Below, piece after piece: positions 1 to 9,138 of a stretch of 40,000 bases of DNA. Source of the stretch: Thalassospira marina. Its GTDB lineage: Bacteria; Pseudomonadota; Alphaproteobacteria; Rhodospirillales; Thalassospiraceae. The notes beneath the pieces are model-generated. The model worked only from the letters and a program-made list of their open reading frames with translations. It did no database searches and was not told where the DNA came from. The stretch spans positions 1 to 40,000 of the forward strand of contig NZ_CP024200.1 in assembly GCF_002844375.1 (NCBI RefSeq), in the 5' to 3' direction. Positions within the stretch are counted from its first letter, which is position 1, and every line of letters begins with the position of its first letter. The translations under genes were made by a program, and so were the position numbers.

Positions 1-2268
1 ATGAAACCCATTTTGCCTGTTCTGTTATTCATTTGCGCCGGGCTGGCCGTAACCAGCCTGCCCGCTTCCGCCCAAAGCCCCGATGAAGATCTTGCAACGG
101 CCCGCGCTGCCGTGACGCAAACCCCATCAGGGTCAAACGGGAATGTATCGAGTGATGATCCCAACATGGCCGACATGGTCAAAAAGGTCAAAATCATCAC
201 GCGGAGCAAAAGCACTACCGAGCTTCCTGAAAACACCCCGATTGCCCTTGATCTGGGGCTGGTCGATGTGCCCGGGGCCGATAGCAAGCTGACCGAAGGG
301 GTCACGGCCAAAGCCTATGCCCGTTATGTGAAGGTCGAAGAACAGAAAGTTGGCCAGCTTGTGCTTTCCGGTGTCGAAAAGGATGGCCGGGCCGAAGCGC
401 TGAATTCCGATGATTTTGTCGCCCAGTTCGCGCTCGAAAATGACCCCAAACTCGATCCAGCCGCACCCATCACGATTGAGGGCGATCAGAGCGAACTGAT
501 TGCAGCCCTCAAGCGCCTGGCTGTGGCCGGGGATGAGGAAACGGCAAGTAAAAAGGAAGTCGAGGAAGCTGGGGTGGGTGCCTCGGATGGCGCAGTCGCC
601 TCGAATGCGGCGAGCAACCCGGATGCCGGATCTTACACCACCCCCGGTGCGCTGGAACTTGATGATACGCCGCAAACCTCCACCCGCATCACGGCGGAAG
701 GCTGCAAGATGCGGATCGATCTCGATCAGCTCCAGGCGATCCAGCAAACCCGTATGGCCACCACAACGGACGGCGAAACCTCTTACGGCACCTGTGCCGA
801 TGGCGAAGAACGCTACAAAATCAATAAAAGCTATAGTGCCTGTTCCTATATCGAGGATATGGACGCTCGCACGGCCACAGCTTCCTTCATCTATTATTAC
901 ACCGATGGCTCGGGCAATCGCGTCGAACATGGCGAGTGTCAGCCCGATCCCGAAGCCCGCTTTGACATTGTTGAAGACAGCGAAGCCTGCCGCGTCACGC
1001 TCGATTACGATGCCGGTGACGTCATCACCAATGCCAAACTGGTTTATTCCAACCAGAGCGGCCGCAAGGTCGAAGTCCGTGATTGCAGCCCGTCCGAAGA
1101 AATCGCCCCGGCGCCGATGACGGCAACGTCTGAGGGCTGCGACATTCGCGATGATTTTGACGCCGGTGTTTCCTATCAGCGTCACAAATATGTCTATGAA
1201 CTGAACGGCGTTTCCTACAGCACCGCCTGCACCGATAGCGGTACCGAATTTGCCCATGAAACCGTCTATAAAACCGATGGTGGCGATTATGTCTGCACGC
1301 CGCTGATCAACAGCAAGGACAAATCCGTCACCCTGCAAAGCCGGGTGCGCATTCTGGTCAATGGTCTCGAACAGTTCCGCACCGCCTGCACGCCCGACAC
1401 CACCAGCATGGACGTTATCGCCACCACCGAAGGCTGCGAGGATCCGGCCTATTGGACACACAGCCTCAGTGCCGGCCAGAGTTATGGCAGCGAGCGCTAT
1501 TACTACTTCTATGACGACAAGCAGGAATTCATCACCGATTGTCAGAAAAGCGATCAGGTTTATACCCACCAGATCGAGATTACCGGCTGGCAGCCCCATG
1601 ATGACCAGCTTTTCGCCTATGCCCTGTCCACCGTCTATATCGATGGTACGCCGCAAGGGCGCTACAACATCAAGACCAGCGAAGTTCTGCCCGGAACGGC
1701 CCAGACGCCCTATAGCTATGATGGGGAAAGTACGGCTCCGACCAACGACATCAGCTATGAAGACTGCACCAAATTCCAGGGCCAGAATCTGGTCAAAAAC
1801 TATACCCGCCCGGATGGCACCAAATACAGTCTGGTGGCTGGTGAAGCTGATCCGATCAGTGTCGGCGATGTCTGCTCGGTACAGATCACCTGGGGACTGG
1901 ACACCTACGCAACATATGCCCTGAACAGCTCCAACTACAGTACGGCTGGAAATGTCTGCGGCACAACTAGCCTGAGCTACAATTATTCATCAGGCGACAA
2001 TGATTTCAGCGGCACTAAGAGCACCGCCAATCATTGCGCGTTTACTGATGCAATTGGTACGAAAAGCATCGTTCGCGAAGATGGCGAAGTGATTGGCGAA
2101 CCGGTCAGCAAGAGCTGCCGCGCCACAGCCTCAGCACCTTCAATCCAGAACTACCGCACCCAAAACGGGGGTCAGGCAATACAGTTTAGGTCCTTTGGTC
2201 CAGCCTATCCTGTCCTGACGACAGCCATCCGCAGCCAGTGCATTGTCAATTGGGGGTGGCCACTATGA
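1..2268 (+). CDS. Secreted Cys-repeat protein next to virB11, function unknown
   Basis: I do not recognise the family. The first 25 residues form a clear Sec signal peptide (Lys, hydrophobic stretch, then ASAQ), so the product should be periplasmic or surface exposed. Residues 26-230 are acidic and low complexity. From residue 235 there are six consecutive units, each bounded by a Cys pair 30-35 residues apart: C235/C265, C281/C313, C330/C362, C380/C410, C432/C463 and C479/C514. Each unit has a Tyr-rich strand in the middle, which suggests disulphide-closed beta hairpins. A less regular Cys-containing tail follows. The ATG is the first base of the window, so an earlier in-frame start cannot be excluded, although the signal peptide supports this one. 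The stop overlaps the virB11 start (ATGA), so it is probably the last cell-envelope gene of the transfer operon. A role in the pilus or mating surface is inference. Confidence 0.75.
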   Translation: MKPILPVLLFICAGLAVTSLPASAQSPDEDLATARAAVTQTPSGSNGNVSSDDPNMADMVKKVKIITRSKSTTELPENTPIALDLGLVDVPGADSKLTEGVTAKAYARYVKVEEQKVGQLVLSGVEKDGRAEALNSDDFVAQFALENDPKLDPAAPITIEGDQSELIAALKRLAVAGDEETASKKEVEEAGVGASDGAVASNAASNPDAGSYTTPGALELDDTPQTSTRITAEGCKMRIDLDQLQAIQQTRMATTTDGETSYGTCADGEERYKINKSYSACSYIEDMDARTATASFIYYYTDGSGNRVEHGECQPDPEARFDIVEDSEACRVTLDYDAGDVITNAKLVYSNQSGRKVEVRDCSPSEEIAPAPMTATSEGCDIRDDFDAGVSYQRHKYVYELNGVSYSTACTDSGTEFAHETVYKTDGGDYVCTPLINSKDKSVTLQSRVRILVNGLEQFRTACTPDTTSMDVIATTEGCEDPAYWTHSLSAGQSYGSERYYYFYDDKQEFITDCQKSDQVYTHQIEITGWQPHDDQLFAYALSTVYIDGTPQGRYNIKTSEVLPGTAQTPYSYDGESTAPTNDISYEDCTKFQGQNLVKNYTRPDGTKYSLVAGEADPISVGDVCSVQITWGLDTYATYALNSSNYSTAGNVCGTTSLSYNYSSGDNDFSGTKSTANHCAFTDAIGTKSIVREDGEVIGEPVSKSCRATASAPSIQNYRTQNGGQAIQFRSFGPAYPVLTTAIRSQCIVNWGWPL

Positions 2269-3272
2269 ACGCCATCAACCCGCTTTATAAAAATATCATG
2301 GCCCCGCTGGCACGCTATTACGACGATCCCAAAACCGTCGAAGTGCGGCTTAACCGCCCGGGCGAGATTATTGTAGACCGGCGCGGCGAGGGCAAAATGC
2401 GCATTGTCGATGCCGATCTCAGCCTCGCCCGGATCGAACGGATCTGTCGCAGTCTTGGCAACCAGCGCGGGCTGCCCTTTGATGGCGATACCCATCCCAT
2501 TCTCTCGACGGCCCTTGAAGAAGGCCATCGCTTTGAATGCCTGGTCGGACCCTCGGTCCGCACCGGGCTGAGCCTTGCCATTCGCTGCAAACATCCCTTC
2601 ACCCCGGGCTGGGACCAGATTGTCCCGCCGGCCAGCAAGAATGCCGGCACCCCGCTTGAAGAAACCCTGCCCCTGCATCGCATCGCCTGTGAAAGCGAGA
2701 TCCGCGATGTGCTGACCGAGGCCATGCTGGGGGCCAAAAACATCATGATCTCGGGCGGGACCAATACCGGCAAAACCACCCTGCTCAATCTTCTGCTCTC
2801 AACACTCGCCGATGACATTCGCGTCATTGCTCTGGAAGACACTATGGAGCTGGCCCTGGATCCCTTCTGGGATGGCAATGGCTTGCTGGCGGCGCGCGAA
2901 AGCTCTGTCACCACCGGCATGGTCGATTGGCGGGTTCTGTTTGATCACGTCAATCGCATCACGCCTGACCGGGTGCTGTTTGGCGAGATTTCCACCAAAA
3001 ACGCCTTTGCCGCCCTTGGCACCCTTAATGCCGGCACAACCGGTGTCACCTTCACCATCCATGCCACCAGCCCCAAACAGGCCATTCATCGCAAGTTCGA
3101 CCAGAACATTGCCTGGGCAGGCATGAAGATGGACCGCATCCCGGAGTTTTTGACCGAGATGATCGATCTTGTCGTGCAGATCAAACGCGGGCCGGACGGC
3201 TTTCGCCGGATTACCGATCTCTGGCAGCCCGCCAATGACCATTACATCCTCAAAGACGGGAGGGCGGCATGA
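2265..3272 (+). CDS. virB11: VirB11-type secretion ATPase of the conjugative T4SS
   Basis: This 335-residue protein matches the hexameric traffic ATPases that power T4SS pilus assembly and substrate transfer at the inner membrane. The Walker A loop GGTNTGKTT lies around residues 163-171. The C-terminal core has the family's GEI...LNAGT...TIHA series in the form GEISTKNAFAALGTLNAGT followed by FTIHATSP. The expected acidic and His motifs are therefore present, although the Asp/His box is somewhat divergent. I chose ATG 2265 because it overlaps the upstream stop as ATGA and follows a G-rich ribosome binding site; a reading from 2238 would add nine residues without a good site. It overlaps virD4 the same way at 3269, so the three genes are translationally coupled. 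Length is normal for VirB11. Confidence 0.93.
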   Translation: MNAINPLYKNIMAPLARYYDDPKTVEVRLNRPGEIIVDRRGEGKMRIVDADLSLARIERICRSLGNQRGLPFDGDTHPILSTALEEGHRFECLVGPSVRTGLSLAIRCKHPFTPGWDQIVPPASKNAGTPLEETLPLHRIACESEIRDVLTEAMLGAKNIMISGGTNTGKTTLLNLLLSTLADDIRVIALEDTMELALDPFWDGNGLLAARESSVTTGMVDWRVLFDHVNRITPDRVLFGEISTKNAFAALGTLNAGTTGVTFTIHATSPKQAIHRKFDQNIAWAGMKMDRIPEFLTEMIDLVVQIKRGPDGFRRITDLWQPANDHYILKDGRAA

Positions 3273-5149
3273 CGGCCCGGCTTTATCATTTTGCCATGTT
3301 CCTCATCACCTTGGGCATGTTGGCCGGCGTGATCGCCGACTGGCATTTCAGTGTCGGGTTTGATCCGCGCAGCCTTGAATGGTGGCAATGGCTGTATGCC
3401 GCTGCCATTCACCCCGCCGGGCTGCCCGATAACATGCAATATCCCGCCCTGGTCATTCTCGGCTCCGGGATGCTGGTTTTGATTGTACTGGCCATCTTCT
3501 CGGCCCGGGCGCGCAACGATACGGTTTCGGGCAATCGCAAAGGCAGGGAACTGCATGGCTCAGCCCGCTGGGCCAATTGGCGGGATATCAAAAAGTCCCG
3601 CCTGCTCACCCGCAAAGGGGTGGTGATTGGCGGCTTTCCCCGGGCCTTTGGCAAAGTACGCGAATTGCGCCATCACGGCCCCGAACATGTGATGGCCTTT
3701 GCCCCGACCCGCAGTGGTAAAGGGGTCAGCATCATTTTACCAACCCTGCTCTCCTGGCCGGAAAGCGGCCTTGTGCTCGACATCAAGGGCGAGAATTACG
3801 CCAAAACCGCTGGCTGGAACCGCGATCAGGGCAAAACCGTGCTGCGTTTTGATCCCAGCAATCCCAACAATGATGAAACGGTACGCTTTAACCCGCTCGC
3901 CGAAATCCGCATCAATACCCGCCGTGACATCGCCGATTGCCAGAACATCGCCAATATGGTGGTCGATCCCGATGGCAAGGGCATTGCCGGCAATTACTGG
4001 CGGGAAGAAGGCTGGGGCTGGCTGTCTGTCGTCTTGCTCCATGTCATTTACAAGGTGCAGAAGGAAGAAGGCCGCATCGCCAATTTTGATGATGTGAATA
4101 TCTTCCTTTCAGGCATCAGCACGGTCACCCCGCCCGACGAGGCGATTGAAGGCGACGAGGAAACGCCAACACCGCGTGCTTCCGGCAATGGCGATGACAT
4201 GGATACCGAGGACAACTTTGTCGCCATCCTGCAAACAATGGCCACCTATGAGCATGGCCATGCCCATGTAAACAAGGAGGTTAAACGCGGCGCCAACGGC
4301 ATGGCAATCAAGGCACCGCAGGAACGCTCGGGCGTGCATTCCAATGCCAAAACCCAGTTAACGCTCTATGCCGATCCCATCATTGCCGAAAATACCGCTG
4401 TCAGTGATTTCCGCCTGAATGATCTGATGAATGGCGAAAAACCCACCATGCTCTATCTGGTGTTTTCGCCAGCGGACAAGGACCGGTTGATCCCGCTGAT
4501 CCGCATCATGATGAACCTGTTTCTCCGCCGTCTCACCGAAAAAATGGAGTTTGGCGATGGCGAGCAAAAGCAGGGCTATAAACACCGGCTGTTGCTAATG
4601 CTCGACGAGTTTCCCGCCCTTGGCAAACTCGAAGTCTTTGAAGAGGCCCTGGCCTTCATGGCTGGCTACGGCATCAAGGCCTACATCATCATCCAGAATA
4701 TCGAGCAGCTTTATAAAAAATACGGCAAGGATGAATCCATCTTTGCCAACTGCCATGTCCGCATTGCCTTCACCCCCAACAAACTGCCGACCGCAGAGCT
4801 GCTTTCCAAGCTGGCGGGCAAGCAGACCATTGTCCAGCGCAAGCATTCGCGCTCGGGCAAGTTCGGCACCCCGGGATCACAATCGGAAAACCTCCATGAA
4901 GTCTCGCGCGATCTTCTGACCGCCGATGAAATCATGCGCCTGCCCATGATCGATGTGGATCCCGACGGCAAAAAGAAACCCAAGCCCGGCGACACCCTGA
5001 TTTTTGTCGGCGGTCGCCCGCCGATCTGGGGCCGCCAGAAGCTCTATTTCCTTGACCCGGTTTTGCGCAGCCGCAGCCGGGTCCGGCCGCCAAAAATGAC
5101 GCAATCCCTTCCCTCCCCCAACAGCTCGCAGGAGACCACCTATGTCTGA
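3269..5149 (+). CDS. virD4: VirD4-type coupling protein (T4CP)
   Basis: This 626-residue inner-membrane ATPase brings the relaxase-DNA complex to the secretion channel. Two hydrophobic segments (about residues 6-24 and 60-77) anchor it. The Walker A loop APTRSGKGVSI is near residues 145-155, and the Walker B stretch LLLMLDEFPALGKL is near 440-453; both are typical of TraG/VirD4. The GSARWAN motif just after the membrane anchor is also characteristic. An acidic insert around residues 290-315 (EGDEETPTPR...) sits in the all-alpha-domain region and looks like a loop extension. The start overlaps the virB11 stop (ATGA), and the 3' end overlaps the next small gene by 8 bases. Assignment as a conjugative coupling protein is secure; the exact plasmid family is not. 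Confidence 0.95.
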   Translation: MTARLYHFAMFLITLGMLAGVIADWHFSVGFDPRSLEWWQWLYAAAIHPAGLPDNMQYPALVILGSGMLVLIVLAIFSARARNDTVSGNRKGRELHGSARWANWRDIKKSRLLTRKGVVIGGFPRAFGKVRELRHHGPEHVMAFAPTRSGKGVSIILPTLLSWPESGLVLDIKGENYAKTAGWNRDQGKTVLRFDPSNPNNDETVRFNPLAEIRINTRRDIADCQNIANMVVDPDGKGIAGNYWREEGWGWLSVVLLHVIYKVQKEEGRIANFDDVNIFLSGISTVTPPDEAIEGDEETPTPRASGNGDDMDTEDNFVAILQTMATYEHGHAHVNKEVKRGANGMAIKAPQERSGVHSNAKTQLTLYADPIIAENTAVSDFRLNDLMNGEKPTMLYLVFSPADKDRLIPLIRIMMNLFLRRLTEKMEFGDGEQKQGYKHRLLLMLDEFPALGKLEVFEEALAFMAGYGIKAYIIIQNIEQLYKKYGKDESIFANCHVRIAFTPNKLPTAELLSKLAGKQTIVQRKHSRSGKFGTPGSQSENLHEVSRDLLTADEIMRLPMIDVDPDGKKKPKPGDTLIFVGGRPPIWGRQKLYFLDPVLRSRSRVRPPKMTQSLPSPNSSQETTYV

Positions 5150-5396
5150 CATTCCCAAAATCCGTCCTGTTGAAACCGCCAACGCCCATCTTTCAGAAAG
5201 CGACTATTTCAAGCTGGCAACCGAAGGGGTGAACCGTGCCGGTGAAGAGGGTCCGCTCCATGTTGATCCCGATGTGGCCGACGATATGGGCGCGTTTCGT
5301 GAAACCGCCCTGTCCGACCAGGACGCGCTTGACAGCCATTTTGACGGGCTTGATCCGACCGCTGATGAGGATAGCGGCGAGGATGCTGCCTCATGA
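5142..5396 (+). CDS. Small acidic protein after virD4, function unknown
   Basis: This 84-residue, strongly acidic protein (C-terminal DPTADEDSGEDAAS) has no Cys, signal peptide or membrane segment. Its ATG lies inside the last codons of virD4, preceded by a GGAG-containing site (caggagaccacct), and its stop overlaps the next ATG at 5393. Tight coupling on both sides argues that it is translated. I do not recognise a family. Its place between the coupling protein and the antirestriction/primase region suggests a transfer accessory role, but nothing in the sequence shows one. Confidence 0.65.
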   Translation: MSDIPKIRPVETANAHLSESDYFKLATEGVNRAGEEGPLHVDPDVADDMGAFRETALSDQDALDSHFDGLDPTADEDSGEDAAS

Positions 5397-6013
5397 GCCT
5401 TTCCATTGAAGAAACGAGAAGATCGCAAACGATTTCTTAAAGGAATATCGTGGCAATATACCCGTGACAGTGCGTGTCGCGCAGGACCCGGAGGACCTTT
5501 ATGGACCAGACGCCAAAGGCCAGGGCATACAGGGAAGTTACCACCCCGCAAGGGGACTATTTACCCTTGCCAGCCGAAATCTACATAGTGCGCAGGAAGC
5601 CCGCACCGTCATCCGCCACGAACTGCTCGGGCATTACGGGCTTAATACCTTTGCGCCGGGATGACAAACGCGATCTGCTCCATCGTGTTCTCGAAACACG
5701 ACAGGAACCATCGCTAAAACCCTTCTGGGACCGGGTTGATCGCGATTACGCCGATCAGCCCGAACTTTTCAAAGCCGAGGAAGTGTTCGCCTTCGTTGCC
5801 GAAGATGAACGCAGTTTTACCAGCCGTGCGTGGGACAAAACCCGTGCGGTGTTTGCGCGTGCCTTGCGCACAGCGGGCCTGATCCAAAGCCCGCTCACCC
5901 TCCCCGAACTGCGTCAAACCGCCCAATCCGTTGCCACCGGCATTCGGAACGGCACCCGGCTGCAACAAACCTTCCCCGAAAATGACCAGGCTCAGTTCCG
6001 AAAGGACACGCAA
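5393..6013 (+). pseudogene. Degenerate metallopeptidase-like domain, two frameshifts
   Basis: From the ATG at 5393 (overlapping the upstream stop) the frame reads MSLSIEE and then stops at 5438-5440. The coherent protein continues one frame away from about 5410: EKIANDFLKEYRGNIPVTVR, then a Zn-peptidase-like box RHELLGHYGLN near 5610-5642. At 5662 that frame stops too, and the sense returns to the original frame as DKRDLLHRVLETRQEP. One base appears lost near 5408-5415 and one gained (a T near 5661). The restored product resembles the HExxH-like modules found in large polyvalent proteins of plasmids and phages, here with HELLGHYGL. After the second shift the frame is open into the ArdC-like segment, so the two may once have been one polyprotein. 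Sequencing error is the main alternative. Confidence 0.6.
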
Positions 6014-6385
6014 ATGAGCGAGAAAAAATCCTATCGCGACCAGGTGGTCGAAGAATTGCTCACCCATATCGAAGCCGGCACCGCCCCCTGGCAAAAGCCC
6101 TGGGATCCGGGCAAAGTCCGCTGGGGCCGTTCAATCCGTTCTGGGGCCAATTATCGCGGCATCAATGCATTGTGGCTGGAAACACGCGGCCATGAAGACC
6201 CGCGCTGGATGACCTACCGGCAGGCGACGGCGCAGAATGCCCAGGTGCGCAAGGGCGAAAAAGGCACCAAAATCGAATATTGGAAATGGACCGACAAACA
6301 ATCCGTGCTCGATGCGGAGGGCAAACCGGTTCTTGGTGAAAACGGCAGGGTTAAAACCCGGGAAGTGCGCCTGGATCGTCCCTAG
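6014..6385 (+). pseudogene. ArdC-type antirestriction N-terminal domain, cut by a stop codon
   Basis: Starting at ATG 6014, preceded by AAAGGA, the product begins MSEKKSYRDQVVEELLTHIE and continues with APWQKPW. That is the classic start of the ArdC N-terminal ssDNA-binding domain, which protects incoming plasmid DNA from restriction. The NYRGINALWL and KGEKGTKIEYW motifs follow at the expected spacing. The frame ends at TAG 6383-6385, directly after REVRLDRP. The next codons, still in the same frame, read VFHAVVFNAEQIDG, which is the normal ArdC continuation. So this is the front of one gene broken by a nonsense codon, not a complete small gene. It may still yield a 123-residue ssDNA-binding fragment. 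Confidence 0.75.
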
Positions 6386-6400
6386 GTCTTTCATGCCGTT

Positions 6401-9076
6401 GTGTTCAATGCCGAACAGATCGACGGCCTCGCCCCTTTCATTGCCCCGGAACCGACTTTCTCACCGGTCGAGCGGGCCGAAGAACTGCTCAAACAGGGCG
6501 AGGTTCCCATCCTTCATGACCAGAAGGATCGGGCCTTTTACCGCCCGATGAGTGATGAAATCCATCTGCCGCCGCAAAATGCCTTTCACAGCCAATATGA
6601 CTATTACGCAACCGCTCTGCACGAGCTGGGCCATTCCACCGGCCACCAAAACCGCATGGCGCGGGAGTTCGGGCCGTTTGGCTCCGAGGCCTATGCCAGG
6701 GTAGAACTGCGCGCCGAGATTGCCAGCTACATGCTGACCACCGAACTGGGGCTTGGCCATTATCCGGAACGCCATGCCGCCTATGTCGGAAGCTGGATGC
6801 GCACCATCAAGGAAGACCGGAACGTCCTGTTCACTGCCGCCCGGGATGCCGAACAGATCCGAAGCTGGGTGAGCCAACCGGAACTGCGTGAACAGCTCAA
6901 GCCTGTTCTGGCACAGGAAAAGCAGCAGGAGGCCACCAAAATGGTCCGCAAGAACAGGATTGTGCCCGAACAGCGCGAAGACCTTCCCGGCTGGAATGAA
7001 AAGGACGTCCGGGAGAACTGGATGCTCCATGCAGGCCGGCTTGAAAACATGGTCAATATCGATATCGAAAGGATGGTCGAGGCCAAAAACGCCTTTGATC
7101 AGATCGATATCGCTGGACAAGGTTCTGACGATCCGGCCATTCGCGAGGGTGCAAAACGGCACCAGCAGGAAACCTTTGCCCGCATGGACAAACTGGGGAA
7201 CTTTACCACCAGCTATGCCGAACTGCTCTCGGTGATGTATGACGCCCATCCCGATCAGGATCATTTTAAGCCCCTTCGCCCGGACTGGTTCATTCCGGCA
7301 GAGAAGCGCGAAAATGACCTGGCCAAAAGCCTGGGCACGGATCCCGCCCGGGGCGTTGCGGATCGGGTCTTTGAGCGACAGGCAGAAAACACGGCAGTCA
7401 AAATCAAAGAAGACTGGATGTTACACGCCGCCCGTCTTGATGGTTTGCCCGACGGCGAGGCCCGGGCCCTGAATGATGCAAAGAACTCTTTCCAACGCAT
7501 CGATGTCTGGTGGCAATATTCTGATGATCCCGACAAAAAAGACCGCTCTTTTAACCAGGAACGGGAAACCTTCACGACGATGGCCGACCTTGCGGGCCGC
7601 TCTGCCAAACATGCCGAACTGCTCTCGGCCATGTATGACGCCCATCCTGATCAGGACTATTTTAAGCCGCTGCGCCCGCAATGGTTTGTGCCGGAAGCAC
7701 AACGCACCAGTGAACTGGTGAAAAGCCTTGGGGCTGATCCGGGACAGAAAATGGCGGACCGGTTTATCGCCGAGCAAAAACAGGCGCGCCAGGAAAGCCG
7801 GGCGACGAACCTTGCTGCAACGACCGGACCAGCCTCCCAGCCCAAAGAAGCTGTGGTAAACAATATCGCCCCGGGGACTGAACCAAATACTCCGAAGAAG
7901 CGCCATTACCTCAATGTCCCCTATAGCGAGAAGAACGACGCCAAGGCACTTGGCGCGAAATGGGACCGGCGGGCGAAGTCCTGGTATGTGCAGGACGACA
8001 CTGATCTCAAACCTTTTGCCCGCTGGAACGAACAAACTCTCGAAAAACCGCAATCCCGGATGCGCCCGGAAGAGGAATTTGCTCTGGCCTGCCGTGAAAA
8101 TGGTCTGGTGATCGAAGGCCTGCCCACCATGGATGGCAAATGGCACCGTGTTTCGGTGGAAAGCGACCGCAAAGGCCAGAAGAGCGGTTCCTATCGTGGT
8201 TTTATCGAAGGCATTCCGGCCGGCAATATCGTCAATTACAAATCCGGGAACGAGCCGGTGAAATGGGTCAGTTCGGCTGCCGAGCGCAACCCGGCCGAGA
8301 TTGAACGCAGCAAGGCCGAAGCTGCCGCCCGCAAGGCGCAAATGGAAGAAAACCTCAAAGCCCAATACAAACAGGTGGCCAAACGCGCCTATGCCATGGT
8401 TCAGGGCGCTGATACCGCCAGCAGTGATCATGTCTATCTGCAACGCAAGCAGGTGGGCGGAGAAACGCTAAAACAGGACATTCACAACAATCTGCTGATG
8501 CCGATGACCACTGCCAAAGGCTTTATCGAGAATGTCCAGGTCATCACGCCCGATGGCAGCAAACGCTTCCTCAAGGATGGGCGCAAAACCGGGCTGATGC
8601 ACATGATCCCGGGCACAAAGAAAGGCCCGATCCTGATTGTCGAAGGATATGCCACCGGCAAAAGCCTCAATATGGCCACCGACTATCAGACCGCCATTGC
8701 GATGGATAGCGGCAATCTCGCCCCGGTCGCCGAAGCCCTGCAAAAAGCCTTCCCCGACCGGCCCTTGATCATCGCCGCCGATGATGATCATGGGGTTGAA
8801 GCCAGACAGGGCATCAATCCCGGTATCAAAGGGGCCGAACGCGCAGCGGCACTGGTGGATGCTGCTGTTATCCGGCCCAACCTCTCCCCGGCGGAGAAAC
8901 AGGCGGGCCTCACCGACTTTAACGATCTGCATGTCGCACGCGGCATCGACAGCCTGGCCAAAACCGTCAAGCAGCAGATCAAAGAACTGGGCCTGACGCA
9001 AAAACTGCAAAAGGCCCAGACCCTGCCTGCGCCCAAACAGCAGCAGCGTTCGCAACGCCAGCAAGTGGCGATCTAA
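6401..9076 (+). CDS. ArdC metallopeptidase-primase polyvalent protein, 3' portion of interrupted gene
   Basis: An 891-residue open frame (GTG at 6401 as first possible start) continues the interrupted ArdC gene. Domains in order: the ArdC C-terminal zinc metallopeptidase with HELGHSTGH (near 6630-6655); two tandem copies of an about 132-residue helical module (7019-7400 and 7415-7790), each starting WMLHA and ending MYDAHPDQD...FKPLRP.WF; a DUF5710-like segment (HYLNVPYSEKNDAKALGAKW, near 7905-7965); then a primase-like part with a Toprim core, VEGYATGKSLNMA and later IIAADDDH. Proteins of this build (compare IncP TraC) enter the recipient with the DNA, blunt restriction and prime the complementary strand. 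Reinitiation after the TAG would keep the peptidase and primase parts, so residual function is possible. No good ribosome binding site precedes 6401. Confidence 0.75.
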   Translation: MFNAEQIDGLAPFIAPEPTFSPVERAEELLKQGEVPILHDQKDRAFYRPMSDEIHLPPQNAFHSQYDYYATALHELGHSTGHQNRMAREFGPFGSEAYARVELRAEIASYMLTTELGLGHYPERHAAYVGSWMRTIKEDRNVLFTAARDAEQIRSWVSQPELREQLKPVLAQEKQQEATKMVRKNRIVPEQREDLPGWNEKDVRENWMLHAGRLENMVNIDIERMVEAKNAFDQIDIAGQGSDDPAIREGAKRHQQETFARMDKLGNFTTSYAELLSVMYDAHPDQDHFKPLRPDWFIPAEKRENDLAKSLGTDPARGVADRVFERQAENTAVKIKEDWMLHAARLDGLPDGEARALNDAKNSFQRIDVWWQYSDDPDKKDRSFNQERETFTTMADLAGRSAKHAELLSAMYDAHPDQDYFKPLRPQWFVPEAQRTSELVKSLGADPGQKMADRFIAEQKQARQESRATNLAATTGPASQPKEAVVNNIAPGTEPNTPKKRHYLNVPYSEKNDAKALGAKWDRRAKSWYVQDDTDLKPFARWNEQTLEKPQSRMRPEEEFALACRENGLVIEGLPTMDGKWHRVSVESDRKGQKSGSYRGFIEGIPAGNIVNYKSGNEPVKWVSSAAERNPAEIERSKAEAAARKAQMEENLKAQYKQVAKRAYAMVQGADTASSDHVYLQRKQVGGETLKQDIHNNLLMPMTTAKGFIENVQVITPDGSKRFLKDGRKTGLMHMIPGTKKGPILIVEGYATGKSLNMATDYQTAIAMDSGNLAPVAEALQKAFPDRPLIIAADDDHGVEARQGINPGIKGAERAAALVDAAVIRPNLSPAEKQAGLTDFNDLHVARGIDSLAKTVKQQIKELGLTQKLQKAQTLPAPKQQQRSQRQQVAI

Positions 9077-9081
9077 TCCTC

Positions 9082-9112
9082 TGCCGGTGGCTCTCTATAA
9101 GGGCCACCGGCA
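9082..9112 (+). terminator. Hairpin after the polyvalent gene
   Basis: A perfect 10-bp inverted repeat, TGCCGGTGGC and GCCACCGGCA, encloses an 11-base loop and starts five bases after the stop codon at 9076. It is followed by TCTTT, a weak U-tract. The shape fits an intrinsic terminator separating the transfer/primase operon from the mobilisation genes. The short T-run makes termination efficiency uncertain. Confidence 0.6.
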
Positions 9113-9138
9113 TCTTTAGCGAGCATTTATAAAGGATC

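Noticed and set aside
133..1656. Long minus-strand open frame across the secreted Cys-repeat gene
   Set aside because: It is antisense to a gene with a signal peptide and regular Cys repeats; its composition is Gly/Ile/Ala-rich mirror translation without motifs.
7421..8443. Long minus-strand open frame opposite the primase polyprotein
   Set aside because: Antisense to clear domain sequence (repeat module, DUF5710-like segment); no ribosome binding site or recognisable motif.
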